NCBI GenBank assembly: GCA_001799575.1
Contig: MGTT01000003.1
Location: forward strand, 1-62,017
DNA length: 62,017 bases
Direction: 5' to 3'
Source of the DNA: Elusimicrobia bacterium GWA2_56_46
GTDB taxonomy: Bacteria; Elusimicrobiota; Elusimicrobia; Elusimicrobiales; UBA9959
Shown: in pieces, positions 1 through 8,685 of the stretch
Layout: each line of letters starts with the position of its first letter
Position numbering within the stretch: position 1 is the stretch's first letter
Position numbers and translations under genes: made by a program
The notes under the pieces: generated by a model
What the model was told of the DNA's origin: nothing
The model's database searches: none
What the model saw: only the letters and a program-made list of their open reading frames with translations

Positions 1-4
1 TGTG

Positions 5-32
5 CCTCCTTTTAAAAGGAAAAGGAGGTTTT
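5..32. terminator. Rho-independent terminator of an upstream gene
   Basis: A 9-bp perfect stem (arms 5-13 and 20-28) closes a 6-nt loop and is followed by TTTT at 29-32. It would end a plus-strand gene lying left of the window and isolates the tRNA transcription unit. The stem is A/T-rich next to the loop, so strength is uncertain. Confidence 0.6.
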
Positions 33-43
33 AGCATTTAACC

Positions 44-75
44 GGACATTTCTATTTGCCGCAAACAGGACATTT
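44..75. repeat. Two direct GGACATTT repeats 24 bp apart
   Basis: GGACATTT occurs at 44-51 and 68-75, each preceded by an A/C-rich stretch. Spaced short direct repeats of this kind are seen at ends of some IS21-like elements. No transposase is visible in the window, so a decayed element end is only a possibility. Confidence 0.3.
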
Positions 76-107
76 TAAAAAAATTTCTACAAGTAAGCGG
101 GAATGTT

Positions 108-136
108 TTGAATTGCGGGCGAAATTTATGTAGAAT
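108..136 (+). promoter_or_regulatory. Sigma-70-type promoter for the tRNA-tig unit
   Basis: TTGAAT at 108-113 and TAGAAT at 131-136 are separated by exactly 17 bp. The predicted start is about 143, three bases before the first tRNA. The TAGAAT box recurs before ackA and before the small gene at 12655, which suggests it is a favoured -10 form here. Confidence 0.7.
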
Positions 137-145
137 AAGCACTCT

Positions 146-217
146 GGGCCGTTAGCTCAATGGTGGAGCAGGCGCCTCTTAAGCGCAAGGCTACTGGTTC
201 GAGTCCAGTACGGCCCA
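146..217 (+). tRNA. trnK: tRNA-Lys (CUU)
   Basis: The 7-bp acceptor stem pairs GGGCCGT with ACGGCCC. The D stem is GCTC/GAGC and the T arm carries TTCGAGT. The seven-base anticodon loop CTCTTAA gives anticodon CUU. The anticodon stem has four good pairs and a G-A mismatch at its outer end. The CCA tail is not encoded. It lies just downstream of a promoter and 32 bp before a second tRNA, so the two are probably processed from one precursor. Confidence 0.93.
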
Positions 218-249
218 CAATATAACCCAGGGATCGTTATTTACCGGCC

Positions 250-331
250 GGACGGGTGGCGGAACTGGTAGACGCGTACGGCTTAGGACCGTATGCCGTA
301 AGGCGTAAGGGTTCGAGTCCCTTCCCGTCCA
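250..331 (+). tRNA. trnL: tRNA-Leu (UAG)
   Basis: Acceptor stem GGACGGG pairs with CCCGTCC and the discriminator is A. The anticodon loop CTTAGGA gives UAG. A long variable arm (TGCCGTAAGGCGT region) marks it as a class II tRNA, as expected for leucine. CCA is not encoded. Trigger factor begins only 33 bases downstream with no visible promoter between, so tRNA and tig may share a transcript. Confidence 0.95.
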
Positions 332-363
332 CTCTACACTATCCCTTAATCTACGGAGGCGTC

Positions 364-1629
364 ATGCCCTTGACTCTGAATTTCGGCGACAAGATAAAAA
401 AAATCAAACAGGAAGGCTGCGTGCACGTTTTCGGCGTTAACGTGGATCCGGCCGGCCTGAAACAGGCCACCGACGCGGCCCTGGTGCGCCTACAGGCCGT
501 CGTTTCCATTCCGGGTTTCAGGGCGGGCAAGGTTCCGCTGGCCATGATCAAGGCGCAGTTCCCCTCCATGGTCAAGGACGAGGTTCTGGACATAGCCGCC
601 AAGGCCGCTATGCCCGAGATTCTCAAGGCCGGCGAGGTTATGCCCGTGGTCACCCCGCTTATGAAGAACGTTTCCTACGAAGTTGAGAAGAATCTTTACT
701 TCGAAGTGCAGCTGGAGTGCAATCCCCAGGTGGCGCCCAGGGATTACGAAAAGATCCCAGTCACCCGCAGGACGAAAATAGTGACGGACGCGGATGTGGC
801 CAAGTATATCGACCAGGTGCGCGAATATAACGCCTATCTCAGGCCGGTAGAGGACGGCAAGCCCGTAGAAAAGACCCATTTTGTCATCGTGAACTATGAA
901 CCGTATGAGAATGGCGTGAAAGTCGCGGACGGCGTGGTGAACGGGGAAATAGTCGATATGTCCAGCCCCCAGACCATCGCCGGGCTGGCCGATAATATCG
1001 TCGGCGCCAAAAAAGGCGAGATCCGCGAATTCGCTTCCGAGTTCGGCGAAAAGAAAATGACTTTCAGGGTCACGGTGGCGGAGATAAAACAGAAGATAGT
1101 GCCCGCGCTGGACGAAGCTTTCCTTAACGAAGCCGGGGTCAAGACGGTGGATGAGCTGCGCGGGAACGTGCGCAAACTGCTGGAGCGCGGCGAAACCGAG
1201 AAAACCGAGAAAGATGTCATGACGCAGCTGGAGGACGCCCTGCTCAAAGGCAATCCCATGCAGCTACCCCCCACCCTCGTCAAGGAGGAGGCGCATGAAC
1301 TTTTTGAGATCCTCAAGAAACGGGTCTCCTCCGGCCAGGAGGTGCAGGAAGACGCTCTTATGGAACGGCTCAGACCGGCGGCCGAGCGCAATCTGAGCAT
1401 GACCTATCTGCTCCACAACATCGCCAGGAAAGAGAACATCTCGGCCACCGAGGCCGAACTCGCCGCTGAGCTGGAGAAAGTTACGGCCCGGCTGAACACC
1501 GAGGAAGAGAAGAAAAAAGCCAGGGAGCTTTTTGAGAAACGCAAGGACTATATCATGGCTTCGATAGTGGAGAACAAAACCATGGATTTCATCAAGTCAA
1601 AGGCCGTAATAAAGGAAGAGAGCAAGTAA
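364..1629 (+). CDS. tig: Trigger factor (ribosome-associated chaperone)
   Basis: Trigger factor binds ribosomal protein L23 at the tunnel exit and shields nascent chains in the cytoplasm. This 421-residue protein has the family signature GFRAGKVP at residues 51-58, the ribosome-docking loop. A PPIase-like domain follows at roughly 150-250, then a long charged helical C-terminal domain. Total length matches the family (about 430). I start at the ATG at 364 because GGAGG lies at 355-359; the open frame further upstream runs through the tRNA-Leu gene and is not real. The FKBP segment is divergent, so prolyl isomerase activity is uncertain. It heads a proteostasis operon with clpP (18 bp downstream) and lon. 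Confidence 0.93.
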   Translation: MPLTLNFGDKIKKIKQEGCVHVFGVNVDPAGLKQATDAALVRLQAVVSIPGFRAGKVPLAMIKAQFPSMVKDEVLDIAAKAAMPEILKAGEVMPVVTPLMKNVSYEVEKNLYFEVQLECNPQVAPRDYEKIPVTRRTKIVTDADVAKYIDQVREYNAYLRPVEDGKPVEKTHFVIVNYEPYENGVKVADGVVNGEIVDMSSPQTIAGLADNIVGAKKGEIREFASEFGEKKMTFRVTVAEIKQKIVPALDEAFLNEAGVKTVDELRGNVRKLLERGETEKTEKDVMTQLEDALLKGNPMQLPPTLVKEEAHELFEILKKRVSSGQEVQEDALMERLRPAAERNLSMTYLLHNIARKENISATEAELAAELEKVTARLNTEEEKKKARELFEKRKDYIMASIVENKTMDFIKSKAVIKEESK

Positions 1630-1647
1630 ACCAAGGAGAAAATACCT

Positions 1648-2253
1648 ATGCTGATACCCACAATCATCGAGAAATGGAACCAGGGGGCCATGGTCGGTTA
1701 TGACATCTTTTCCCGGCTTCTGAAAGAGAGGATTATCTTTATCGGCGATCCCGAAGGCGCCGTTTCCACGGCCTCCGCCAACACCGTGATAGCCCAATTG
1801 CTGTACCTTGAATCGGAGGCCAACGACAAGGAGATCTATCTTTATATCAATTCTCCCGGCGGCATGGTTACGGCGGGGCTGGCGGTTTACGATACGATGC
1901 AGTTCATCAAGGCCCCCATCTCCACCATCTGCATGGGCATGGCCATGAGCTTCGGCGCGGTTCTGCTGGCGGCCGGCACCAAAGGCAAACGCTATGCGCT
2001 GCCCAACTCCCGCATCATGATCCATCAGCCGCTGATCTGGGGCGGCGGCATCTCGGGCCAGGCCACGGACATAGAAATAGAGAGCAAGGAAATGCAGGAG
2101 AATAAGACCCGCCTCATCGAGATCCTGGCCAGGCATTGCGGAAAAACGCCCGAAAGGGTCAGGGCCGACATGGAAAGGAATTATTATATGTCCGCGGAAC
2201 AGGCCAGGGATTACGGCCTGATAGACGGAGTGATGGAGTTCAAGAAAAAATAA
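1648..2253 (+). CDS. clpP: ATP-dependent Clp protease proteolytic subunit ClpP
   Basis: ClpP forms the 14-subunit serine protease chamber fed by Clp ATPases. At 201 residues it has family length. The catalytic triad is readable: Ser101 in MAMSFGA, His126 in MIHQP, and Asp174 in the segment before NYYMSAEQA, a family-typical stretch. The start is supported by AAGGAG at 1632-1637. It sits between tig and lon. In many bacteria clpX follows clpP, but here lon follows after one base, so the partner ATPase must be encoded elsewhere. No propeptide-like extension is obvious. Confidence 0.96.
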   Translation: MLIPTIIEKWNQGAMVGYDIFSRLLKERIIFIGDPEGAVSTASANTVIAQLLYLESEANDKEIYLYINSPGGMVTAGLAVYDTMQFIKAPISTICMGMAMSFGAVLLAAGTKGKRYALPNSRIMIHQPLIWGGGISGQATDIEIESKEMQENKTRLIEILARHCGKTPERVRADMERNYYMSAEQARDYGLIDGVMEFKKK

Positions 2254-2254
2254 T

Positions 2255-4633
2255 ATGGACGTCCCGACGAACGCTGAAAAAAACTACCCCAGGACCCTGC
2301 CGGCCATCGCCATAAGGGACGTGGTGCTTTTCCCCCACATGGCGCTGCCGCTCTCCGTGGACAGGCGCAAATCCGTGGCGGCCATCGAAACCGCGCTCGG
2401 CGCCGGCAAATTCATGCTGGCGCTGGCGCAGAAAAAACCGGCCGTCAACGACCCCGCGCCGGAGGATCTCTACGCCTACGGCGTCCTGAGCGTGGTGGCG
2501 CAGTCCCTGAAAATGCCGGACGGCACCATGCGGGTGTTCCTGGAAGGCATAAAACGCGCCAGGGTTCTGAAACTGGAACTGGACAAGGAAAAAGCCTGCC
2601 TCATGGCCGAAGTGGAGTACCCGGAGGAGACGGTCGAAAAGACGCCGGAGATCATAGCTCTCATGCGCAGCGCCGTCGAGGTTTTCGAAGAATTCGTAAG
2701 GCTCGGCACGCGCGGCACCCTGGACTCGGTGGCCATGCTGGCGCAGCTGGACGACCCCTCCAAGCTTGCCGACACCATCGCCGCCAACGCCATTTTCAAT
2801 ATAACCGACCGCCAGAACGTCCTGGAGACGGCCGATGTCGGGGAACGCCTTGACAAGATCGTGAAACTGCTGGTCAAGGAGATAGAGATCCTGGACATAG
2901 AGCAGAAACTGCACACCCGGGTAAAAGGCCAGATAGAAAAATCCCAGAAAGAATATTATCTTAACGAGCAGATGAAGGCCATCCAGAAAGAACTTCATCA
3001 GAAAGACGATTTCTCCAAGGAGCTGGACGAGCTGAAAAAAAAGATCAAAGCCGCCAGGATGTCCAAGGAAGCTGAGGCTGCCGCCGAAAAAGAACTGGCC
3101 CGCCTGTCCAAGATGACGCCGTTCTCTCCGGAAACCACGGTGGTCCGCACCTACCTGGACTGGCTTATCAGCCTGCCCTGGGCGGTGGAGACCAAAGACG
3201 CCATAGACCTGGAACTGGCCCGCAAACTTCTGGAAGAGGATCATTACGGCCTTAAGAAGCCCAAGGAACGCGTTATAGAGTATCTCGCGGTCTGCAAACT
3301 GACCCAGAAGCTTAAAGGTCCTATCCTCTGTTTTGTCGGCCCCCCCGGAGTCGGCAAAACCTCCATTGCCCGTTCCATTGCCCGCGCCATGGGCCGTAAT
3401 TTTGTCAGGATGTCGCTCGGCGGAGTCAGGGACGAGTCCGAGATCCGCGGCCACAGGCGCACTTATGTCGCGTCCATGCCCGGCCGCATCATCCAGAGCA
3501 TAAAGAAAGCCAAAAGCCGCAACCCCGTCTTCCTTATGGACGAGATAGACAAGATGGGTTCGGATTGGCGCGGCGATCCCGCGGCCGCCCTGCTGGAAGT
3601 CCTGGATCCGGAGCAGAACACGGAATTTATGGATCATTTCCTTGATCTGCCTTTCGACATCTCCAAGGTTATGTTCGTGGCGACGGCCAATACGCTGTGG
3701 GGCATCCCGGTCAGCCTGAGGGACAGGCTGGAAATAATAGAGTTCAACGGATACACGCATAACGAGAAAATAGAGATCGCCAGAAAATTCCTCATCCCCA
3801 AGCAGCTCGGGGAACACGGCCTCGTGGAGAATTCGCTCAGGCTGGACGACGCAGCCATAGACGCTGTCATACGCGGCTATACGCGCGAGGCGGGAGTCAG
3901 GAACCTGGACAGGGAGTTCGCCACGCTTTGCCGGCGGGCCGCCAGCAAGGTCGTTGAAAAAGGGCTGAAAGAGGTAAAGGTGACCGTTGACAACCTGCAC
4001 GATTATCTTGGCATTCCCAAGTTCACGCGGGAGGAGAATTCCGCCAACGGCGTCGGTCTGGCCACGGGCCTGGCCTGGACGGAAAACGGCGGAGAGGTGC
4101 TGGCGGTGGAAGTGGTGGCCGTACCCGGCAAAGGCAATCTGCTGCTGACCGGAAAACTGGGCGATGTGATGAAAGAATCCGCGCAGGCGGCTTTTTCCTA
4201 TATCAAGTCCAGGGAACTGGCCTCCGTGTCCTATATCCAGTCGCATAATTTTCACATCCATATCCCGGAAGGGGCTATCCCCAAGGACGGCCCTTCGGCG
4301 GGCATAACGCTGGCCTCCGCGCTGGCCAGTCTGCTCACGGGCCGCGCGGTCAAAAAAGGCCTCTCCATGACGGGCGAGGTCACTCTGACCGGCCGTGTGC
4401 TCGGCATCGGAGGCCTGAAAGAAAAGATCATAGCCTCGTTCAGGGAAGATATTTCCACCGTGCTGTTCCCCAGGGTCAACCTGAAAGAGCTGGAGGAGAT
4501 CCCGGTGGAAATAAAAGACAAGATGCGGCTGCTGCCCGTGGCCTCCATGGATGAGGTGCTGGAACTCGCGCTTGAGAATAAAGCGCAAGGCGGCAAAGGC
4601 AGAAAGTGGCAAAAGCAGAAAGTGGCAAAGTAA
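2255..4633 (+). CDS. lon: ATP-dependent protease Lon
   Basis: Lon is a cytoplasmic AAA+ serine protease that removes misfolded and regulatory proteins. The 792-residue chain contains the N-terminal substrate-binding domain (about 15-220), a coiled coil, the AAA+ module with Walker A GPPGVGKTS at 362-370 and Walker B FLMDE at 426-430. The C-terminal protease domain has catalytic Ser681 in KDGPSAGI and the lysine of the GGLKEK segment near 724. It starts one base after the clpP stop. The last 15-17 residues are basic and low in complexity. They are encoded by short tandem units of a dispersed repeat (see 4582-4733), so the tail is probably a repeat-derived addition rather than part of the fold. 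Confidence 0.96.
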   Translation: MDVPTNAEKNYPRTLPAIAIRDVVLFPHMALPLSVDRRKSVAAIETALGAGKFMLALAQKKPAVNDPAPEDLYAYGVLSVVAQSLKMPDGTMRVFLEGIKRARVLKLELDKEKACLMAEVEYPEETVEKTPEIIALMRSAVEVFEEFVRLGTRGTLDSVAMLAQLDDPSKLADTIAANAIFNITDRQNVLETADVGERLDKIVKLLVKEIEILDIEQKLHTRVKGQIEKSQKEYYLNEQMKAIQKELHQKDDFSKELDELKKKIKAARMSKEAEAAAEKELARLSKMTPFSPETTVVRTYLDWLISLPWAVETKDAIDLELARKLLEEDHYGLKKPKERVIEYLAVCKLTQKLKGPILCFVGPPGVGKTSIARSIARAMGRNFVRMSLGGVRDESEIRGHRRTYVASMPGRIIQSIKKAKSRNPVFLMDEIDKMGSDWRGDPAAALLEVLDPEQNTEFMDHFLDLPFDISKVMFVATANTLWGIPVSLRDRLEIIEFNGYTHNEKIEIARKFLIPKQLGEHGLVENSLRLDDAAIDAVIRGYTREAGVRNLDREFATLCRRAASKVVEKGLKEVKVTVDNLHDYLGIPKFTREENSANGVGLATGLAWTENGGEVLAVEVVAVPGKGNLLLTGKLGDVMKESAQAAFSYIKSRELASVSYIQSHNFHIHIPEGAIPKDGPSAGITLASALASLLTGRAVKKGLSMTGEVTLTGRVLGIGGLKEKIIASFREDISTVLFPRVNLKELEEIPVEIKDKMRLLPVASMDEVLELALENKAQGGKGRKWQKQKVAK

Positions 4634-4733
4634 GAAACCGGCAGGGGCGCAAAGGCGCAAAGTTTCAGAGGGATAAATTTTTTAGAAGTCTCCCGCCTCT
4701 GGCTCTTTGTGCCTTTCTGTCTTTCCGCTTTCA
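4582..4733. repeat. Dispersed inverted repeat, GCGCAAAG family, copy 1
   Basis: The left part contains a duplicated AGAAAGTGGCAAA unit and GGCGCAAAGGCGCAAAG. The right part carries the inverted counterpart CTTTGTGCCTTTCTGTCTTTCC. A second copy of the same family lies at 12896-13010. The left end overlaps the last codons and stop of lon, and the right end precedes the DUF885 gene. The 168 bp between lon and the next credible start are otherwise empty. Confidence 0.65.
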
Positions 4734-4800
4734 TGATTTTGCGGTTCCCCCCGTTTGCGCCTATGAAGCGACCCTTACCACGCAGGAGATGGAGGGCGCC

Positions 4801-6477
4801 ATGGAAAACACCAAGCTCAACGAGATTTTCGGGCAATACCTCGCCACTCTGCAGGTATACGATCCGGAACGCGCCACGCGCCTGGGCGTCCACGGAAGCG
4901 ACGCCGCCCTGACCCAGCGCACCCAGGAGCGCGTCAACAGCCAGTTGGAGGCTTTAAGGCTCCTGCGCGCCAGGCTCCGGGAGATAAAGAAAGCTTCCAT
5001 GTATCCGGCCCTCCAGGTGGATTACGCCCTGCTGGATCATATCCTGGAAGTGGATCTCTATGAACTGGAGAATCTGGATCTCCTTAAAAAGCGGCCGCAG
5101 TACTACCTGGAGCCTCTTTTGTCCGTCTACCAGCTGCTCTCAAAAGATTTCGGCGGTTATAACGCCCGCGCCGCCAACGCCCTTGCGCGGCTGAAACAGT
5201 TTCCGCGGATCCTGGAGCAGGCGGAACGCAATATTTCCCATCCTCCGGGGATCTGGGCGGAGGCCGCCCTGAAGCAGACCGAGGCCGCGCTCAACGGCAT
5301 TTCCGATTTTATACCGCTGTTCCGGAGTTACACGCGCTACGATCCGGTTCTGAAAGCCCAGGTAGACGAAACGATGGACGGGGTCAAAACCGCTCTGGTC
5401 CGATACCGGGATTTTCTCAAAACCGGCGTTATCCCCGGCGCCGACGGCGACTTCCGCGCCGGCGACTATACCTGCGGTTTTTATCTTGAGCGCTGGCACG
5501 GCCTGGATCTCGATCCGGGGGCGGCGCTGGCGTACGCGAAAAAAAGTTATAAGACCGCGCTGAAAGATCTGGAAAGGGAAGCCCTCAATATCGACCCCCT
5601 GCTGGCGAAGGAAAAGGGCTGGAAAGGGGTTCTGGACAAGCTTCCCAGGGAGCATCCGTCCCTGGGCGACATCCTTAAAATTTTTCAGGACGAGGCTGAC
5701 CGCGCGTACCAGCATTTTGACGAATATAAGGTGGTGGAATTTCCCAAACAGCGGCTTCTCATGAAGAAAATGCCTGATTTCATGTCCGCCGCGCTGCCCT
5801 ACGCGTATTACGCGGAACCATTCCCCCTGGACGACGTCAGGGTCTCGGACTTCTACCTCTCGCTTCCTTCCGAAAAACTCCCGTCGGCCGCGCGCGAGAA
5901 GCTTCTGGCGTCCGGCTTCAATTACGCGCAGATCGAACTGCTTACGGCGTTCGATGTTATGCCCGGCATGCATTTGCGCAGTTACGCTTCCGGGGCCAAC
6001 CGTTCCCGGATAAGAAAGATCTCCGTCCAGCCCATGGTCGTCAACGGGTGGGCCTGTTACGCGGAGCTTCTGGCCGAAGAGATGGGGTATTACTCCTCTT
6101 ACTGGTCCCGGTTCCTCAGGATGTACGCCCGGACCCTGCGCGCCGGCCGCGCCAGCGTGGATGCGGCTCTGCACATGAAAAAAATGACCTATGACGAAGC
6201 GGTCGCTTTTTTTCAGGAAAACTTTTATATGTCCCAGGCGCAGGCCAGGGCCGAAGTGCTGAGGATCTCTACCGCTCCCACGGAGAGCCTGAGCTATATA
6301 ATGGGCATGGACCGGATCCTGGAGATGCGCAAATATTATCAGCGCACGGAGCAAAAATATTTCGACCTGAGAAAGTTCCACGCCTCGTTCCTCCGGCAGG
6401 GCGCGATCCCGCTGGGAGATGTCGAAGCCGAGCTCAGGCGGCTCAGGAAAGAATCGCTTGAAACGGGGCAAAAATGA
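4801..6477 (+). CDS. DUF885 family protein with degenerate metallopeptidase motif
   Basis: The 558-residue chain matches the DUF885 layout. The N-terminal segment reads ATRLGVHG, the C-terminal half has a GWACYAELLAEE block, and a late RAGRASVDAALH block precedes the ISTAPTESLSY region. Active members carry HExxPGH and a second metal ligand in EGW. Here the first motif reads FDVMPGMH at residues 384-391 and EGW has become NGW, so the metal site appears lost. I therefore predict a non-catalytic relative. The ATG at 4801 follows GGAGG at 4791-4795. A GTG at 4606 would add 65 residues from repeat DNA and is less likely. The gene overlaps the next by four bases, starting an exporter operon. Confidence 0.75.
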   Translation: MENTKLNEIFGQYLATLQVYDPERATRLGVHGSDAALTQRTQERVNSQLEALRLLRARLREIKKASMYPALQVDYALLDHILEVDLYELENLDLLKKRPQYYLEPLLSVYQLLSKDFGGYNARAANALARLKQFPRILEQAERNISHPPGIWAEAALKQTEAALNGISDFIPLFRSYTRYDPVLKAQVDETMDGVKTALVRYRDFLKTGVIPGADGDFRAGDYTCGFYLERWHGLDLDPGAALAYAKKSYKTALKDLEREALNIDPLLAKEKGWKGVLDKLPREHPSLGDILKIFQDEADRAYQHFDEYKVVEFPKQRLLMKKMPDFMSAALPYAYYAEPFPLDDVRVSDFYLSLPSEKLPSAAREKLLASGFNYAQIELLTAFDVMPGMHLRSYASGANRSRIRKISVQPMVVNGWACYAELLAEEMGYYSSYWSRFLRMYARTLRAGRASVDAALHMKKMTYDEAVAFFQENFYMSQAQARAEVLRISTAPTESLSYIMGMDRILEMRKYYQRTEQKYFDLRKFHASFLRQGAIPLGDVEAELRRLRKESLETGQK

Positions 6478-7223
6478 GCGCGGAAAAAATAGTTTCATTC
6501 TCGGACGTATATAAAACTTATCGCAGGCCCGGCCTGCTCAGGACGTTTGAAGCGCCCGCCCTGGACGGCCTCAGCCTGGAGCTGGAGCGCGGCGAGATAG
6601 CGGGCCTCCTGGGCCTCAACGGAGCGGGTAAAACCACCATCATGAAGCTCATGACCGGACTTCTTTTCCCGGATGCCGGTTCGATCTCGGTTTTCGGCCT
6701 TCCTCCCTCCGGGATGGCCGCCAAGAACCGTATCGGCTTCCTGCCCGAACTGCCTTATTTCCACCCATCCGCCACGGCCTCCGAAGCGCTGGCTTATTAC
6801 GCCGGACTTTCAGGGCTGAATGGGCCGGCGGCGCGCGCGCGCATAGACGCGGTTATCGGGAAAGTCGGCTTGCTGCCCCATGCCGGAAAACGGGTCTCCG
6901 AATTTTCAAAAGGCATGATGCAGCGCCTGGGCGTGGCGCAGGCCGTGGTGCACGATCCCGAACTCCTTATACTGGACGAGCCGGTCAGCGGACTTGACCC
7001 GCTGGCTATCCACGAGATAAGGGATCTGATCTCGGAATTCAACGGCGCCGGCAAAACCGTTTTTCTTTCTTCTCACAGCATTTCGGAGCTGGAGAAACTG
7101 AGCGGCCGGGTATTCATCATGGTGAAGGGGCGCCTGGCGAAAACTATCGCCCGCGCCCAATGGGAGAGCACCCCCGGCGGACTGGAAGAAATATTCGTCG
7201 GAACCGTCAGGGCGGCCGCATGA
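6474..7223 (+). CDS. ABC transporter ATP-binding protein (CcmA-like)
   Basis: The 249-residue nucleotide-binding subunit belongs to an ABC-2 type exporter. Walker A is GLNGAGKT at 47-54, the signature is the variant FSKGM at 144-148, Walker B ends in Asp168-Glu169, and the switch His201 follows SS. Sequence style matches the CcmA/YhbG multidrug, lipid or bacteriocin exporter group. It overlaps the DUF885 gene (ATGA) and the permease gene (ATGA), so the ATPase and permease are co-translated and should form one transporter. The substrate cannot be read from sequence. Confidence 0.9.
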   Translation: MSAEKIVSFSDVYKTYRRPGLLRTFEAPALDGLSLELERGEIAGLLGLNGAGKTTIMKLMTGLLFPDAGSISVFGLPPSGMAAKNRIGFLPELPYFHPSATASEALAYYAGLSGLNGPAARARIDAVIGKVGLLPHAGKRVSEFSKGMMQRLGVAQAVVHDPELLILDEPVSGLDPLAIHEIRDLISEFNGAGKTVFLSSHSISELEKLSGRVFIMVKGRLAKTIARAQWESTPGGLEEIFVGTVRAAA

Positions 7224-7987
7224 GGCATTTTATCTCCGCGTGGAAGATAGGCGGACATTCGCTCAGGGAGAATTATAAGAACAAATTCTTTTCCCTGTTC
7301 ATTATTTTTGCCGGGGTTCTCATCTATGCGTCGCTGCTGGCGGGGGTTATGGCGGTGGACGAGGAAGCCAGGATGCTTACGGATACCGGCCTGGCCCTTA
7401 TGGAACTTATGACCCTGGCGTATTCGGTTCTGGCGGCGGCTTCCGCGATAACCCGCGAGATAGAGACCAAGACCATTTACCTTGTTTTTTCAAGGCCGGT
7501 TTCCCGCCCGGCCTACCTGGCCGGCAAGGCCGGCGGCCTCTACGCGGCGGCGGCCCTCATGCTGGGCGTGATGGCTCTTCTCCACCTGAGCCTGATATAT
7601 TCCAGGGGCTTTACGCCGCCCCCGTTCTATCTTAAAGCCGTATTTTTTATCTGGTGCAAGATCCTTATGATCTCTTCCGTGACCTTATTCGTCTCCCTTT
7701 TCACCACCTCCACGTTTTCCGCCGTTTCCATCGCCGGCATTCTCTGGATCCTTGGGCACTTCACTTCCGAGGCAAAATTCCTGATCGCCAGATCCTCGGG
7801 CGCGGCGGCGCTGGCGCTCAGCGCAGGAGCGTACCTGACCCCGAACTTTCAGCTTTTCAATGCCCGCGATCTGGGCGCGGCGGCGCCTCCTCCGGCGGCG
7901 CCGGGGTTTCTCGCAGCCTATCTGCTGGTCTGGATGGCCGCCCCATACCTGTTTTCGCTCGCGTTGTTCAGAAAAAAAGAATTTTGA
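7220..7987 (+). CDS. ABC-2 type transporter permease
   Basis: The 255-residue membrane protein has about six hydrophobic segments (near 24-44, 64-80, 106-128, 150-170, 175-195 and 230-250). A conserved ABC-2 cytoplasmic loop, EIETKTIYLVFSRPVSR, lies after the second helix. This loop is typical of exporter permeases paired with CcmA-like ATPases. The start at 7220 overlaps the ATPase stop by four bases, and its own stop overlaps the next start. An upstream in-frame extension to 7160 would run inside the ATPase gene and is rejected. It sits in the inner membrane, presumably as a homodimer with the ATPase. Confidence 0.85.
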   Translation: MRHFISAWKIGGHSLRENYKNKFFSLFIIFAGVLIYASLLAGVMAVDEEARMLTDTGLALMELMTLAYSVLAAASAITREIETKTIYLVFSRPVSRPAYLAGKAGGLYAAAALMLGVMALLHLSLIYSRGFTPPPFYLKAVFFIWCKILMISSVTLFVSLFTTSTFSAVSIAGILWILGHFTSEAKFLIARSSGAAALALSAGAYLTPNFQLFNARDLGAAAPPPAAPGFLAAYLLVWMAAPYLFSLALFRKKEF

Positions 7988-8685
7988 TGAAAAAATACGC
8001 GTATCTGCTTCTGCCGGCGGCGGCCGCCTCGGCGCTGGCGCTTTCAGGCCCGCCGGCGTTTCTCGCCGCCAGCCATCCTTTCCCGCCTCCGGACAGGATC
8101 CGGGAGGTCGGGAGGAGCGCGTCCGGGGACGCCCTGGCGCTCAGCCTGGGTTTCAGGCGTCTGGCCGCCGACGTGTGGTTCATACGGCTTATGCAGTATT
8201 ACGGCGCTCCGCCCGAAATGGACGGGAGCAGCGGGCCGGAACCGGAATTCGGCGGCGGGACGTATCCGGATTTTCTCCCCATAGCCCGCCATATCCTGGC
8301 CCTGGATCCGTATTTCACCAACGCGGGGTTGTACGCCTCGGCTTCGCTGGCGTTCAATCTCTCCCGCCCGGCCGAGGCGGTCAGCCTCCTGAACGAAGCC
8401 CTGCTCTATCATCCCAGGGAGTGGAGATATGTGACGCTTCTGGCCGCTATCGGCTACAGCAAGGCCAGTGATCCGGCAAAAGTGGCCAGGCTCATAATGC
8501 CGCTGATCATGGAACCGGATTGCCCCGTAATGCTGCGCCAATTGGCCGCTTTCCTGAACAAAAAAGCGGGGAATTACCGCGCGGCCTCTCTGATCTACAA
8601 AACCATACTGGAGACCACCAGGGATCAGTTTTATATCGATAACGCCAGGAAAGAGCTGGCCAGGCTGGAAGGAATGCAGCGATGA
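7987..8685 (+). CDS. Exported TPR-like protein of unknown role
   Basis: I do not recognise a named family. The 232-residue protein starts with a Sec-like signal (MKKYAYLLLPAAAASALAL) and then a proline-rich linker. From about residue 95 on it has repeated helical segments with TPR flavour, such as the NAGLYASASLAFNLSRP and RAASLIYKTILETT stretches. The start overlaps the permease stop (TGATG), and the stop overlaps the glycosyltransferase start by four bases. Co-translation with an ABC-2 exporter suggests a periplasmic scaffold or accessory for the exported product. That is inference from context. Confidence 0.65.
   Translation: MKKYAYLLLPAAAASALALSGPPAFLAASHPFPPPDRIREVGRSASGDALALSLGFRRLAADVWFIRLMQYYGAPPEMDGSSGPEPEFGGGTYPDFLPIARHILALDPYFTNAGLYASASLAFNLSRPAEAVSLLNEALLYHPREWRYVTLLAAIGYSKASDPAKVARLIMPLIMEPDCPVMLRQLAAFLNKKAGNYRAASLIYKTILETTRDQFYIDNARKELARLEGMQR

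Noticed and set aside
2240-4660. 806-codon open frame antisense to lon
   Set aside because: It lies wholly opposite an intact Lon with all catalytic motifs. The translation is His/Gly/Arg-rich without motifs, as expected for the shadow frame of a GC-rich gene.
4606-4800. GTG-initiated N-terminal extension of the DUF885 protein
   Set aside because: The segment is repeat DNA, overlaps the lon 3' end and has no ribosome site, while GGAGG precedes ATG 4801.
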